Source: Tenebrionibacter intestinalis (GTDB taxonomy: Bacteria > Pseudomonadota > Gammaproteobacteria > Enterobacterales > Enterobacteriaceae). From it: 64,000 bases of DNA. The DNA lies in NCBI RefSeq assembly GCF_016632365.1, contig NZ_JAEPBH010000007.1:1-64000 (forward strand), in the 5' to 3' direction. Of the stretch, positions 19,173-29,230 are shown piece after piece (the stretch's first letter is position 1; each line of letters opens with the position of its first letter). A program made the position numbers and the translations under genes. The notes under the pieces are model-generated. The model saw only the letters and a list, made by a program, of their open reading frames with translations. It was not told the DNA's origin and did not search any database.

Positions 19173-19809
19173 TTATGGTCTCCTTAGCGCCTTTATAGGA
19201 CAGGGCTGCCAGCGCCTGATTCATGTTATTCGCTATGTTGCCAGTTTGTTTTATGGCGCGTGACTCTGTGTCAGAGGAGGAAACCAGGGTACAGAGTGTC
19301 AGGCGGCGTGCAGGCAGTGCATAGTACAGTATGAAACGTGAATAAATCAGGTGGTTAGCAACCGTTGTGATGTTCTTTATGTACCACTAATACCGGGCCT
19401 GGTTACATCGGTCAAGACCCCTCACTGTTACATAACTTTTTCATGGGTGAAAGAGTGACCAGGTAACTTTCATGAATTATAGGGATGGTTCGCCGTTGTT
19501 TGTAACAAAATTGTTTAACTTTTGTCAATTTCAATGAGTAAAAATTAAAATATTGTTTTAATCGTGATGTAAGTCACTGTTCAGACCAAAAGAGGGCAAA
19601 GTGTTTGTGGGTCAATTGTAATGATATTGTGAACGACCTATACTGCCGCCAGGTCTCCGGAACACTCTGCTATCCCGAGCCACCCAGCGTAGTAACCCGT
19701 CAATTTAACATCTGGATGCAGTTGTTTTTACATGACGCAGAGTTATAGAAACAGGCGCTGTCTGACCCGCCCGCAGATCCGGAGGAGGGAACAAAATAAT
19801 AACAGCATT
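19173..19809. other. Divergent gltA-sdhC control region
   Basis: No gene is present. The region is AT-rich in 19430-19640 and contains the sdh promoter. The 5' leader from about 19650 to 19809 resembles the E. coli sdhC leader (ccaggtctccggaacac; agttatagaa; ctgtctgacccgc) but is shorter before the start codon. In E. coli the sdhC ribosome site is targeted by RyhB and Spot 42; pairing here was not tested. Confidence 0.7.
19616..19644 (+). promoter_or_regulatory. Promoter of sdhCDAB-sucABCD
   Basis: A sigma-70 promoter: ttgtaa (19616-19621), 17-base spacer, tatact (19639-19644), followed by tgccgccaggtctccgg, closely matching the mapped E. coli sdh promoter. The start point would be near 19651. 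Confidence 0.8.
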
Positions 19810-20199
19810 GTGGGCAAAACCGTGAAAAAACAAAGACCTGTTAATTTGGATCTCACTACGATCCGATTTCCTGTAACGGCTATCGCGTCCATTCTCCACC
19901 GCGTTTCCGGCGTGATCACCTTTGTGGCGGTCGGTATTCTGCTTTGGATACTGGGGCTGTCTCTCTCATCACAAGAAGGTTTCCTGGTCGCTTCATCCAT
20001 TATGAGCGGCTTTTTCGTCAAGTTCATTATGTGGGGCATCCTGACGGCGCTGGCTTATCACGTTGTTGTGGGTGTTCGCCATTTGTTGATGGACGCGGGC
20101 TATCTGGAAGAATCGTTCGAGGCAGGCACGCGTTCTGCTAACGTCTCTTTTGTTATCACCGTCGTGTTATCCATTCTGGCAGGAGTACTGGTATGGTAA
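19810..20199 (+). CDS. sdhC: Succinate dehydrogenase cytochrome b556 subunit
   Basis: Membrane anchor of succinate:quinone oxidoreductase that helps bind heme b and ubiquinone. With a GTG start at 19810 the product is 129 residues, (M)[14 protein letters not shown], exactly the E. coli length ([15 protein letters not shown]); a second GTG at 19822 is possible. Three membrane helices are seen (about residues 27-50, 65-90 and 108-127). The conserved SILHRVSG motif carries the quinone-site Ser and Arg, and the heme-ligand His lies in [10 protein letters not shown]. It overlaps sdhD by seven bases. Confidence 0.93.
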   Translation: MGKTVKKQRPVNLDLTTIRFPVTAIASILHRVSGVITFVAVGILLWILGLSLSSQEGFLVASSIMSGFFVKFIMWGILTALAYHVVVGVRHLLMDAGYLEESFEAGTRSANVSFVITVVLSILAGVLVW

Positions 20200-20540
20200 G
20201 CAATGCTTCCGCTCTGGGGCGCAACGGCATCCAGGACTTCCTGCTGGTTCGCGCTACCGCAATTGTTATCACGCTTTACGTCATCTACATGGTGGTCTTT
20301 TTCGCAACCGCTGGCGAACTGACCTGGACGCTGTGGACTGGCTTCTTCTCCTCAGGCTTCACCAAAGTCTTCACGTTGCTCACGCTGCTTTCCACACTTA
20401 TTCATGCCTGGATCGGCATGTGGCAGGTGTTGACCGATTACGTCAAACCTGTGGCGATTCGCCTGTTTCTCCAGCTTGCTATCGTTGTGGCGCTGCTGGT
20501 CTACGTCATTTATGGATTTGTTGTGGTGTGGGGTGTGTAA
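20193..20540 (+). CDS. sdhD: Succinate dehydrogenase membrane anchor subunit
   Basis: Second hydrophobic anchor of complex II, 115 residues as in E. coli. Three transmembrane helices can be drawn, and the segment [22 protein letters not shown] holds the quinone-site residues, with Asp-Tyr of VLTDYVK corresponding to D82-Y83 in E. coli. The start overlaps sdhC and the stop overlaps the sdhA ATG by one base (taATG), consistent with coupled translation of the anchor and catalytic subunits. Confidence 0.96.
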   Translation: MVSNASALGRNGIQDFLLVRATAIVITLYVIYMVVFFATAGELTWTLWTGFFSSGFTKVFTLLTLLSTLIHAWIGMWQVLTDYVKPVAIRLFLQLAIVVALLVYVIYGFVVVWGV

Positions 20541-22306
20541 TGAAATTGCCAGTCAGAGAGTTTGATGCTGTTGTTATCGGCGCAGGGGGGGCGGGTATGC
20601 GCGCCGCGCTGCAAATTTCCCGGTCGGGCCAGTCCTGCGCGCTGTTGTCTAAAGTGTTTCCTACACGTTCTCATACGGTATCTGCGCAGGGGGGCATTAC
20701 CGTTGCGCTCGGCAATTCCCATGAAGATAACTGGGAATGGCATATGTACGATACGGTAAAAGGGTCCGATTATATCGGTGACCAGGACGCTATTGAGTAT
20801 ATGTGCAAAACTGGCCCGGAAGCGATTCTGGAGCTGGAGCATATGGGGTTGCCGTTTTCCCGCCTCGACGATGGGCGCATTTATCAGCGCCCGTTCGGCG
20901 GCCAGTCTAAAAACTTCGGCGGCGAACAGGCAGCGCGTACCGCTGCCGCCGCGGATCGTACCGGTCATGCGCTGTTGCATACGCTTTATCAGCAGAACCT
21001 TAAAAATCACACCACAATTTTCTCCGAATGGTATGCGCTCGATTTGGTGAAAAACCAGGACGGTGCCGTGGTTGGGTGTACTGCGTTGTGCATTGAAACC
21101 GGCGAAGTCGTCTACTTTAAGGCCCGCGCAACGGTGCTGGCGACCGGCGGCGCAGGGCGTATTTACCAGTCCACCACTAACGCGCACATCAATACCGGCG
21201 ATGGCGTTGGCATGGCGCTGCGCGCTGGGGTGCCAGTGCAGGATATGGAAATGTGGCAGTTTCACCCAACCGGCATTGCCGGAGCCGGGGTGCTTGTTAC
21301 CGAGGGGTGTCGCGGCGAAGGCGGCTATTTGCTGAATAAGCACGGCGAGCGCTTTATGGAGCGTTATGCGCCAAATGCGAAAGATCTGGCCGGTCGAGAC
21401 GTGGTGGCGCGCTCTATCATGATTGAAATTCGCGAGGGCCGCGGCTGCGATGGCCCCTGGGGGCCGCATGCCAAACTGAAGCTCGATCATCTGGGCAAAG
21501 AGGTGCTGGAATCCCGCCTGCCGGGCATCCTGGAGCTGTCGCGTACTTTCGCGCACGTAGACCCGGTTAAAGAGCCGATTCCGGTTATCCCTACCTGCCA
21601 TTATATGATGGGGGGCATCCCCACTCGCGTAAGCGGCCAGGCGCTGACCGTCAATGCGCAGGGCGAGGATGTGCTCATTCCGGGTTTGTTTGCCGTAGGT
21701 GAAATCGCCTGTGTATCGGTGCATGGCGCTAACCGCCTCGGCGGCAACTCGTTGCTTGACCTTGTCGTTTTCGGCCGCGCGGCGGGCGTGCATTTACAGG
21801 AATCTATTTCTGAGCAGGGGACGCTGCGTGACGCCAGCGAGTCCGATGTTGAAGCCTCTCTGGAGCGCCTTAATCGCTGGAACGGCAACCGCAGCGGTGA
21901 AGACCCGGTACAGATTCGTAAAGCGCTGCAGGAATGTATGCAGCACAATTTCTCCGTGTTTCGTGAAGGCGAGGCAATGGCGAAAGGGCTGGAGCAGCTT
22001 AAAACGATTCGCGAACGTCTGAAGAATGCCCGGCTGGACGATACTTCCAGCGAATTCAATACTCAGCGCGTGGAGTGCCTTGAGCTTGATAACCTGATGG
22101 AAACCGCTTACGCCACCGCTATGTCGGCTAACTACCGTACTGAGAGCCGCGGCGCTCACAGCCGTTTCGACTACCCGGACAGGGATGATGAGAACTGGCT
22201 ATGCCACTCCGTGTATTTACCGCAGCAGGATGCCATGACGCGCCGCAAGGTGAATATGGAACCGAAACTGCGTGCGGCGTTCCCGCCGAAAATACGTACT
22301 TACTAA
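20540..22306 (+). CDS. sdhA: Succinate dehydrogenase flavoprotein subunit
   Basis: Catalytic FAD subunit oxidising succinate to fumarate on the cytoplasmic face of the inner membrane. From [20 protein letters not shown] the product is 588 residues, the E. coli length; the longer open frame upstream overlaps sdhD and is not used. The FAD-binding GAGGAG motif lies near residue 15, the covalent flavin His in SHTVSAQGG near residue 45, and the substrate-binding HPTG and active-site Arg in [18 protein letters not shown] region are intact. It is followed by sdhB after 16 bp. Confidence 0.98.
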   Translation: MKLPVREFDAVVIGAGGAGMRAALQISRSGQSCALLSKVFPTRSHTVSAQGGITVALGNSHEDNWEWHMYDTVKGSDYIGDQDAIEYMCKTGPEAILELEHMGLPFSRLDDGRIYQRPFGGQSKNFGGEQAARTAAAADRTGHALLHTLYQQNLKNHTTIFSEWYALDLVKNQDGAVVGCTALCIETGEVVYFKARATVLATGGAGRIYQSTTNAHINTGDGVGMALRAGVPVQDMEMWQFHPTGIAGAGVLVTEGCRGEGGYLLNKHGERFMERYAPNAKDLAGRDVVARSIMIEIREGRGCDGPWGPHAKLKLDHLGKEVLESRLPGILELSRTFAHVDPVKEPIPVIPTCHYMMGGIPTRVSGQALTVNAQGEDVLIPGLFAVGEIACVSVHGANRLGGNSLLDLVVFGRAAGVHLQESISEQGTLRDASESDVEASLERLNRWNGNRSGEDPVQIRKALQECMQHNFSVFREGEAMAKGLEQLKTIRERLKNARLDDTSSEFNTQRVECLELDNLMETAYATAMSANYRTESRGAHSRFDYPDRDDENWLCHSVYLPQQDAMTRRKVNMEPKLRAAFPPKIRTY

Positions 22307-22322
22307 TCGCGGAGGCAAGGTG

Positions 22323-23039
22323 ATGAAGCTCGAATTTTCAATCTATCGTTACAACCCGGATGTCGATACTGCGCCGCGTATGCAGGAGTACGTGCTGGAA
22401 GCTGAAGACGGGCGCGACATGATGTTGCTCGATGCGCTTATTCAGCTCAAAGAAAAAGATCCGACGCTGGCGTTTCGCCGCTCCTGCCGCGAAGGCGTCT
22501 GCGGTTCTGACGGCGTGAACATGAATGGTAAAAATGGCCTGGCCTGTATTACGCCTGTTTCTGCCCTTGGCAACGGAAAACAGAAAATTGTGATCCGCCC
22601 CCTGCCCGGGCTGCCGGTTGTCAGGGATCTGGTCGTAGATATGGGGCAATTCTATGCGCAATATGAGAAAATCAAACCTTACCTGTTGAATAATGGGCGG
22701 AATCCACCTGCGCGCGAACACCTGCAAAGCCCTGCGCAGCGTGAAAAACTGGACGGACTGTATGAGTGTATTTTGTGTGCCTGTTGCTCAACGTCCTGTC
22801 CTTCTTTCTGGTGGAATCCGGATAAGTTCATTGGTCCGGCAGGACTGTTGGCAGCGTATCGTTTTTTGATTGACAGCCGTGATACCGAAACCCGCAGCCG
22901 GCTTGACGGCTTAAGCGATGCGTTCAGCGTATTCCGCTGTCACGGTATTATGAACTGCGTCAGCGTTTGTCCGAAGGGATTAAACCCGACGCGCGCCATC
23001 GGTCACATTAAGTCAATGTTACTGCAAAAAAATGCGTAA
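22323..23039 (+). CDS. sdhB: Succinate dehydrogenase iron-sulfur subunit
   Basis: Passes electrons from SdhA to quinone through three Fe-S clusters. The start at MKLEFSIYRYN gives 238 residues as in E. coli. The [2Fe-2S] ligands are in CREGVCGSDG and the following GLAC; the [4Fe-4S] and [3Fe-4S] ligands are in CILCACCSTSCPSFWW and CHGIMNCVSVCPKGLNP. A 10-bp perfect stem-loop lies just after the stop (23053-23076). In the 886 bp before sucA a tandem ERIC-like array has grown, an unusually large spacer inside what is normally one sdh-suc transcript. Confidence 0.98.
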   Translation: MKLEFSIYRYNPDVDTAPRMQEYVLEAEDGRDMMLLDALIQLKEKDPTLAFRRSCREGVCGSDGVNMNGKNGLACITPVSALGNGKQKIVIRPLPGLPVVRDLVVDMGQFYAQYEKIKPYLLNNGRNPPAREHLQSPAQREKLDGLYECILCACCSTSCPSFWWNPDKFIGPAGLLAAYRFLIDSRDTETRSRLDGLSDAFSVFRCHGIMNCVSVCPKGLNPTRAIGHIKSMLLQKNA

Positions 23040-23052
23040 AAGCAGGTAAAGA

Positions 23053-23076
23053 TACCGGGAGCGAGCGCTCCCGGTA
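23053..23076 (+). terminator. Stem-loop after sdhB
   Basis: Ten perfect base pairs (taccgggagc / gctcccggta) around a gagc tetraloop, 13 bases past the sdhB stop. There is no U tract, so an RNA-stability or attenuation role within the sdh-suc transcript is as likely as termination. Confidence 0.55.
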
Positions 23077-23101
23077 GTGTAAAAGAGTCATGACAGGAAA
23101 T

Positions 23102-23813
23102 CTTTAAAAACCGCTGCTTAGGTATTTTATTACATCGGCAAAAGGAGCGAAGCAGGCCAACGCCGTCGCAGACTGGCTGGCGTGAATATTCATCACGTCA
23201 TTCGGCGCGAGACAAGGCGGCCGCAGAGCAGATCCCCGGGAGCATAGAAGGCTATGTGACCGGGGTGAGCGAAGCAGGCCAACGCTGTCGCAGACTGGCT
23301 GGCGTGAATATTCATCACGTCTTCGGCGCGAGACAAGGCGGCCGCAGAGCAAATTCCCGGGAGCATAGAAGGCTATGTGACCGGGGTGAGCGAAGCAGGC
23401 CAACGCCGTCGCAGACTGGCTGGCGTGAATATTCATCACGTCATTCGGCGCGAGACAAGGCGGCCGCAGAGCAAATTCCCGGGAGCATAGAAGGCTATGT
23501 GACCGGGGTGAGCGAAGCAGGCCAACGCTGTCGCAGACTGGCTGGCGTGAATATTCATCACGTCTTCGGCGCGAGACAAGGCGGCCGCAGAGCAAATTCC
23601 CGGGAGCATAGAAGGCTATGTGACCGGGGTGAGCGAAGCAGGCCAACGCCGTCGCAGACTGGCTGGCGTGAATATTCATCACGTCATTCGGCGCGAGACA
23701 AGGCGGCCGCAGAGCAAATTCCCGGGAGCGTAGAAGGCTATGTGACCAGGGTGAGCGAAGCAGGGCAACGCCGTCGCAGCCCGAATGACGTAGATGAAAA
23801 GCGGTTTTTAAAG
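23102..23813. repeat. ERIC-like tandem array in the sdhB-sucA spacer
   Basis: The sequence gagcgaagca recurs at 23145, 23267, 23388, 23510, 23631 and 23753, that is at intervals of 122, 121, 122, 121 and 122 bp. Units alternate between an A form (aacgccgtcgc, cgtcattcgg) and a B form (aacgctgtcgc, cgtcttcgg), so the effective repeat is a 243-bp dimer. Each unit carries ctatgtgaccggggtgagcg plus gaag and ccaacgc, matching the well-conserved part of ERIC elements. The whole array lies between perfect 14-bp inverted repeats, ctttaaaaaccgct (23102-23115) and its complement (23800-23813). No gene is supported inside. Confidence 0.93.
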
Positions 23814-23925
23814 GTTCCTTCGCGAGCTGGGTACTATGCTCGCCCTGGAATCGCAGGTCACGCGCGCTTTGGCGTGCGTAATAGTTATCCACGGCGAATA
23901 AGCAAAAATAGGCTTAAGGATCACG

Positions 23926-26733
23926 ATGCAGAACGGCGCAATGAAAGCCTGGCTGGACTCTTCTTATCTTTCTGGCGCGAACCAGTCCTGGATAGAGCAG
24001 CTCTATGAAGATTTCTTAACCGATCCTGACTCAGTGGACGCCGCCTGGCGCGCCATGTTCCAGCAGTTACCTGGCGTTGGCGCCGGGCCGGATCAGTTCC
24101 ATTCCAAAACCCGAGATTATTTCCGTCGTCTGGCTAAAGACGCTACGCGCTACGCCACGTCTATTACCGATCCGGACACTGACGCCAAACAGGTGAAGGT
24201 TCTCCAGTTGATTAACGCCTACCGTTTTCGAGGCCATCAGCAGGCAAACCTTGACCCGCTTGGCCTGTGGAAACAGGATGTGGTGCCGGATCTGGATCCT
24301 GCTTTCCATAATCTGACGCAAGCCGACTTTCAGGAAAGCTTTAACGTTGGTTCCTTTGCGATTGGCAAAGATACGATGAAGCTTGGCGATTTGATTGATG
24401 CCCTGAAGAAAACTTATTGCGGCTCAATCGGCGCGGAATATATGCACATCACCAATACGGAAGAGAAACGCTGGATCCAACAGCGGATTGAATCCGTTGT
24501 TGGACATGCTGAATTTTCGGTGGAGGAGAAAAAGCGTTTTCTGAGCGAACTGACCGCTGCAGAAGGGCTGGAGCGCTATCTGGGCGCTAAATTCCCGGGC
24601 GCCAAGCGCTTCTCGCTCGAAGGCGGCGATGCGCTTATCCCTATGCTCAAAGAGATGATACGCCATGCGGGCAAGAGCGGTACGCGAGAGGTTGTGCTGG
24701 GTATGGCGCACCGCGGGCGGCTTAATGTATTGATTAACGTGTTGGGTAAAAAACCGCAGGATCTGTTTGACGAGTTTGCCGGTAAGCATAAAGAGCACCT
24801 CGGTACCGGCGACGTTAAATACCATATGGGCTTCTCCTCTGATGTGGAAACCGAAGGCGGACTGGTGCATCTGGCGCTGGCGTTTAACCCTTCTCACCTG
24901 GAAATTGTTAGCCCGGTGGTGATGGGATCGGTGCGTGCGCGTCTGGACAGACTCTCCCAGCCGGGCAGCAGCCAGGTCTTGCCGATTACCATTCATGGCG
25001 ATGCGGCCGTGACCGGACAGGGTGTTGTGCAGGAAACCCTGAATATGTCCAAAGCCCGCGGTTATGAAGTGGGGGGCACGGTACGTATTGTTATCAACAA
25101 CCAGGTGGGTTTTACCACGTCAAACCCGCTGGACGCGCGCTCAACGCCATACTGCACTGATATTGGCAAAATGGTGCAGGCGCCGATTTTCCACGTTAAC
25201 GCAGACGATCCGCAAGCCGTTGCGTTCGTTACCCGCCTAGCGCTGGATTTCCGTAATACGTTTAAGCGAGATGTGTTTATCGACCTGGTTTGCTATCGCC
25301 GCCACGGCCACAACGAGGCCGACGAACCGAGTGCAACCCAGCCGCTGATGTACCAGAAAATAAAGAAACATCCAACGCCGCGTAAAATCTATGCCGACAA
25401 GCTGGAACAGGAGGGTATCGGAACGCTGGAAGACGCCACGGAAATGGTCAATCTGTATCGCGATGCGCTGGATGCTGGCGAGTGTGTGGTACAGGAGTGG
25501 CGTCCGATGAATCTGCATTCGTTCACCTGGTCGCCTTATCTTAACCACGAATGGGATGAAAGTTATCCCAATAAAGTGGACATGAAGCGCCTGCAGGAGC
25601 TGGCCAGGCGCATCAGCACGGTGCCGGAAGCCATTACGATGCAATCCCGCGTGGAAAAAATTTATAGCGATCGCCAGCTAATGGCCGCGGGTGAAAAACC
25701 GTTTGACTGGGGCGGCGCCGAAACGCTGGCTTACGCCACGCTTGTGGATGAAGGCATTCCGGTGCGTATTTCCGGTGAAGACTCAGGCCGCGGCACGTTC
25801 TTTCATCGCCATGCGGTTATTCACAACCAGAGCAACGGTTCAACCTGGACTCCGCTTGCGCATGTGCATAATGGTCAGGGCGATTTTAAAGTATGGGATT
25901 CCGTGCTGTCTGAAGAGGCTGTGCTGGCGTTTGAATACGGCTATGCCACAGCCGAGCCGCGCACGCTGACCATCTGGGAAGCGCAGTTTGGCGATTTCGC
26001 CAACGGCGCGCAGGTGGTTATCGATCAGTTCATCAGTTCCGGCGAGCAGAAATGGGGCCGTATGTGTGGTCTGGTCATGCTGCTGCCGCACGGTTACGAA
26101 GGGCAGGGGCCGGAGCATTCGTCTGCTCGCCTTGAGCGCTATTTACAACTGTGCGCTGAGCAGAATATGCAGGTTTGCGTGCCGTCCACGCCGGCTCAGG
26201 TTTATCACATGTTGCGTCGTCAGGCGCTGCGCGGTATGCGTCGTCCGCTGGTGGTGATGTCGCCAAAATCGCTGTTGCGTCACCCGTTGGCGGTTTCGTC
26301 GCTCAATGAGCTGGCGAACGGCACGTTCCAGCCTGCCATTGGCGAAGTTGATGAACTGGATCCAAAAGGCGTGAAGCGCGTGGTGCTTTGTTCCGGTAAG
26401 GTTTATTACGACTTGCTGGAACAGCGCCGCAAGCGTGAACAAAACGATGTCGCCATTGTACGCGTTGAACAGCTCTATCCGTTCCCGCACCAGGCGCTGC
26501 AGGACGCGTTAAAGCCGTTTGCGCACGTGAAAGACTTTGTCTGGTGTCAGGAAGAACCGCTGAATCAGGGCGCGTGGTATTGTAGCCAGCATCACTTCCG
26601 TGAAGCTATTCCTTCAACGGCAGCCTTGCGCTACGCAGGCCGCCCGGCCTCTGCCTCGCCGGCGGTAGGCTATATGTCCGTTCACCAGAAACAGCAGCAG
26701 GATCTGGTAAACGACGCGCTGAACATCGATTGA
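23926..26733 (+). CDS. sucA: 2-Oxoglutarate dehydrogenase E1 (thiamine-dependent decarboxylase)
   Basis: First component of the 2-oxoglutarate dehydrogenase complex: ThDP-dependent decarboxylation of 2-oxoglutarate and succinyl transfer to the SucB lipoyl group. The 935 residues match E. coli SucA (933), beginning MQNGAMKAWLDSSYLSGANQSW. The ThDP/Mg fold is seen at GMAHRGRLN (about 258), HGDAAVTGQGVVQE and INNQVGFTT; the transketolase-type pyrimidine domain contains GEDSGRGTFFHRHAV. It precedes sucB by 16 bp and, with sucCD, forms the distal half of the sdh-suc operon. Confidence 0.98.
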   Translation: MQNGAMKAWLDSSYLSGANQSWIEQLYEDFLTDPDSVDAAWRAMFQQLPGVGAGPDQFHSKTRDYFRRLAKDATRYATSITDPDTDAKQVKVLQLINAYRFRGHQQANLDPLGLWKQDVVPDLDPAFHNLTQADFQESFNVGSFAIGKDTMKLGDLIDALKKTYCGSIGAEYMHITNTEEKRWIQQRIESVVGHAEFSVEEKKRFLSELTAAEGLERYLGAKFPGAKRFSLEGGDALIPMLKEMIRHAGKSGTREVVLGMAHRGRLNVLINVLGKKPQDLFDEFAGKHKEHLGTGDVKYHMGFSSDVETEGGLVHLALAFNPSHLEIVSPVVMGSVRARLDRLSQPGSSQVLPITIHGDAAVTGQGVVQETLNMSKARGYEVGGTVRIVINNQVGFTTSNPLDARSTPYCTDIGKMVQAPIFHVNADDPQAVAFVTRLALDFRNTFKRDVFIDLVCYRRHGHNEADEPSATQPLMYQKIKKHPTPRKIYADKLEQEGIGTLEDATEMVNLYRDALDAGECVVQEWRPMNLHSFTWSPYLNHEWDESYPNKVDMKRLQELARRISTVPEAITMQSRVEKIYSDRQLMAAGEKPFDWGGAETLAYATLVDEGIPVRISGEDSGRGTFFHRHAVIHNQSNGSTWTPLAHVHNGQGDFKVWDSVLSEEAVLAFEYGYATAEPRTLTIWEAQFGDFANGAQVVIDQFISSGEQKWGRMCGLVMLLPHGYEGQGPEHSSARLERYLQLCAEQNMQVCVPSTPAQVYHMLRRQALRGMRRPLVVMSPKSLLRHPLAVSSLNELANGTFQPAIGEVDELDPKGVKRVVLCSGKVYYDLLEQRRKREQNDVAIVRVEQLYPFPHQALQDALKPFAHVKDFVWCQEEPLNQGAWYCSQHHFREAIPSTAALRYAGRPASASPAVGYMSVHQKQQQDLVNDALNID

Positions 26734-26749
26734 TATCAAAGGATAAATA

Positions 26750-27970
26750 ATGAGTAGCGTAGATATTCTTGTTCCGGATCTGCCTGAGTCAGTTGCCGAT
26801 GCCACCGTGGCGACCTGGCACAAAAAACCGGGAGATAGCGTGCAGCGCGATGAAGTGCTGGTTGAAATCGAAACTGATAAAGTTGTGCTGGAAGTTCCGG
26901 CGTCGGCCGACGGCGTGCTGGATGCCGTGCTGGAGGACGAGGGCACGACCGTTACTTCCCGACAGCTTCTGGGCCGCCTGCGCGAAGGCAACAGCAGCGG
27001 TAAAGACAGCGGTGCGAAAGCGCAAGAGAAAGCATCCACCCCGGCGCAGCGTCATTCGGCTTCGCTGGAAGAGCAGAACAACGATGCGCTCAGCCCGGCG
27101 ATTCGCCGCCTGTTGGCCGAACATAGCCTGGATGCCGGTGCGATTAAAGGCACGGGCGTCGGCGGCCGGCTGACGCGTGAAGACGTTGAAAAGCACCTTG
27201 CAGGCGATAGCAAAACGCAAAACAAGCCGGAGACGGCCGGGCAGCCCGCTTCCGGGCAGCCGCTGGGCAGCCGCTCTGAGAAGCGCGTGCCGATGACGCG
27301 TTTGCGTAAGCGCGTGGCCGAACGTCTGCTGGAGGCGAAAAACGCCACGGCGATGTTGACGACCTTTAACGAAGTGAATATGAAGCCGATTATGGATCTG
27401 CGTAAGCAGTACGGTGAAGCATTCGAAAAACGTCACGGCATCCGTCTGGGATTCATGTCCTTCTACGTTAAAGCGGTGGTGGAAGCGCTTAAGCGCTTCC
27501 CGGAGGTCAACGCCTCTATCGACGGCGACGATGTGGTGTATCACAACTACTTTGATGTGAGTATGGCGGTCTCCACGCCGCGTGGGCTGGTCACGCCGGT
27601 ACTTCGGGATGTCGATTTGCTGGGCATGGCGGATTGCGAAAAGCGTATCAAAGAGCTGGCTATTAAAGGCCGGGACGGCAAGCTGACCGTAGACGACCTG
27701 ACCGGCGGCAACTTCACTATCACCAACGGCGGCGTGTTCGGTTCGCTGATGTCCACGCCAATTATTAATCCGCCGCAGAGCGCCATTCTCGGTATGCACG
27801 CGATTAAAGACCGCCCAATGGCCGTTGACGGCCAGGTGGTAATCCTGCCGATGATGTACCTGGCGCTTTCTTACGATCACCGCCTGATTGATGGCCGCGA
27901 GTCCGTGAGCTTCCTGGTGGCGATTAAAGAGTTGCTGGAAGACCCGACACGTTTGCTGTTGGACGTATAA
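26750..27970 (+). CDS. sucB: Dihydrolipoyllysine-residue succinyltransferase (E2)
   Basis: Core acyltransferase of the 2-oxoglutarate dehydrogenase complex, moving succinyl from lipoyl-lysine to CoA. The 406 residues (E. coli 405) show three parts: one N-terminal lipoyl domain with the lipoylated Lys in [10 protein letters not shown] (about residue 44), an Ala/Gly/Ser-rich linker, the peripheral subunit-binding domain [33 protein letters not shown] (about 113-145), and the catalytic domain ending with [11 protein letters not shown], whose His and Asp are catalytic. The complex also needs Lpd, encoded elsewhere. Confidence 0.98.
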   Translation: MSSVDILVPDLPESVADATVATWHKKPGDSVQRDEVLVEIETDKVVLEVPASADGVLDAVLEDEGTTVTSRQLLGRLREGNSSGKDSGAKAQEKASTPAQRHSASLEEQNNDALSPAIRRLLAEHSLDAGAIKGTGVGGRLTREDVEKHLAGDSKTQNKPETAGQPASGQPLGSRSEKRVPMTRLRKRVAERLLEAKNATAMLTTFNEVNMKPIMDLRKQYGEAFEKRHGIRLGFMSFYVKAVVEALKRFPEVNASIDGDDVVYHNYFDVSMAVSTPRGLVTPVLRDVDLLGMADCEKRIKELAIKGRDGKLTVDDLTGGNFTITNGGVFGSLMSTPIINPPQSAILGMHAIKDRPMAVDGQVVILPMMYLALSYDHRLIDGRESVSFLVAIKELLEDPTRLLLDV

Positions 27971-27993
27971 GGGCTTCGTCTCTTTCATAAATG

Positions 27994-28015
27994 GCCGCTC
28001 CGCTTGCGGGGCGGC
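27994..28015 (+). promoter_or_regulatory. Hairpin in the sucB-sucC spacer
   Basis: A GC-rich stem (gccgctccgc with gcggggcggc, 9 of 10 pairs) and a two-base loop lies between sucB and sucC. It may mark an RNA processing point that sets different levels of the SucAB and SucCD products; this is inference. Confidence 0.4.
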
Positions 28016-28063
28016 GCCTGTACCCCGAGCGCTCATGCTCATTTATCTGGATGGACAGAATAC

Positions 28064-29230
28064 ATGAACTTACACGAATATCAGGCTAAACAACTGTTTG
28101 CCCGGTATGGCTTGCCGGCGCCGGTAGGTTATGCCTGTACTAGCCCGCGTGAAGCGGAAGAAGCCGCATCCAAAATAGGCACAGGCCCGTGGGTGGTAAA
28201 ATGTCAGGTACATGCCGGTGGTCGCGGTAAAGCGGGCGGCGTGAAAGTGGTTAGCAGCAAAGAAGATATTCGCACTTTCGCTGAACAGTGGCTGGGCAAA
28301 CGCCTGGTCACCTATCAAACAGATGCAGAGGGCCAGCCGGTTAACCAAATTCTGGTGGAAGGCGCGACCGATATTGCTAAAGAACTGTATCTTGGGGCGG
28401 TAGTGGATCGCGCTTCCCGTCGCGTGGTGTTTATGGCATCTACGCAAGGCGGCGTGGAAATCGAAAAAGTGGCGCAAGAGACGCCGCACCTGATTCACAA
28501 AGTGGCGCTGGATCCGCTGACCGGGCCGATGCCGTATCAGGGCCGCGAACTGGCGTTCAGACTGGGGCTGGAAGGCAGGCAGGTACAGCAGTTTACAAAG
28601 ATTTTTATGGGGCTTGCGACGCTGTTCCTTGAGCGCGATCTGGCGCTGGTTGAGATTAACCCGCTGGTTATCACCACTCAGGGCGACCTGGTATGCCTTG
28701 ACGGTAAGCTGGGGGCTGATGGCAACGCGCTGTTCCGCCAGCCGGAGCTGCGTGAAATGCGCGACCAGTCTCAGGAAGATCCGCGGGAAGCGCAGGCGGC
28801 GCAGTGGGAGCTTAACTACGTAGCGCTTGACGGCAACATCGGCTGCATGGTGAACGGAGCCGGGCTGGCGATGGGCACGATGGATATCGTTAAACTACAC
28901 GGCGGCGCGCCGGCAAACTTTCTGGACGTGGGCGGCGGCGCGACTAAAGAGCGTGTGACCGAAGCCTTCAAAATTATCCTGTCTGACGACAACGTGAAAG
29001 CCGTGCTGGTAAACATTTTTGGCGGTATTGTGCGCTGCGATCTGATTGCTGACGGCATCATCGGCGCCGTAGCGGAAGTGGGGGTTAACGTTCCGGTCGT
29101 CGTGCGTCTGGAGGGCAACAATGCTGAACTGGGAGCGAATAAACTGGCTGAAAGCGGCCTGAATATCATCGCCGCGAAAAGCCTGACCGATGCGGCTCAG
29201 CAGGTCGTCGCTGCCGTGGAGGGTAAATAA
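28064..29230 (+). CDS. sucC: Succinyl-CoA synthetase, beta subunit
   Basis: Nucleotide-binding subunit of the ADP-forming succinyl-CoA synthetase, the substrate-level phosphorylation step of the TCA cycle. The start at [16 protein letters not shown] gives the E. coli length of 388 residues; an in-frame ATG at 28004 lies in the spacer hairpin region and is rejected. The ATP-grasp segments include [42 protein letters not shown] and the C-terminal [10 protein letters not shown], where the phosphohistidine meets the beta subunit. The stop overlaps the sucD start by one base. Confidence 0.98.
   Translation: MNLHEYQAKQLFARYGLPAPVGYACTSPREAEEAASKIGTGPWVVKCQVHAGGRGKAGGVKVVSSKEDIRTFAEQWLGKRLVTYQTDAEGQPVNQILVEGATDIAKELYLGAVVDRASRRVVFMASTQGGVEIEKVAQETPHLIHKVALDPLTGPMPYQGRELAFRLGLEGRQVQQFTKIFMGLATLFLERDLALVEINPLVITTQGDLVCLDGKLGADGNALFRQPELREMRDQSQEDPREAQAAQWELNYVALDGNIGCMVNGAGLAMGTMDIVKLHGGAPANFLDVGGGATKERVTEAFKIILSDDNVKAVLVNIFGGIVRCDLIADGIIGAVAEVGVNVPVVVRLEGNNAELGANKLAESGLNIIAAKSLTDAAQQVVAAVEGK

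Noticed and set aside
20510-21793. 427-codon ORF antisense to sdhA
   Set aside because: Shadow frame of a well-conserved gene; His/Arg-rich composition and no homology recognised.
23102-23813. CRISPR array
   Set aside because: Units are long and contiguous without variable spacers, and no cas genes are present; the same applies to 40856-41409.
23104-24008. Long repetitive ORFs on both strands through the sdhB-sucA array (262 codons minus, 250 codons plus)
   Set aside because: They are open only because the dimer length, 243 bp, is a multiple of three; no ribosome sites, low-complexity repeated peptides, and the plus-strand frame runs into sucA out of frame.
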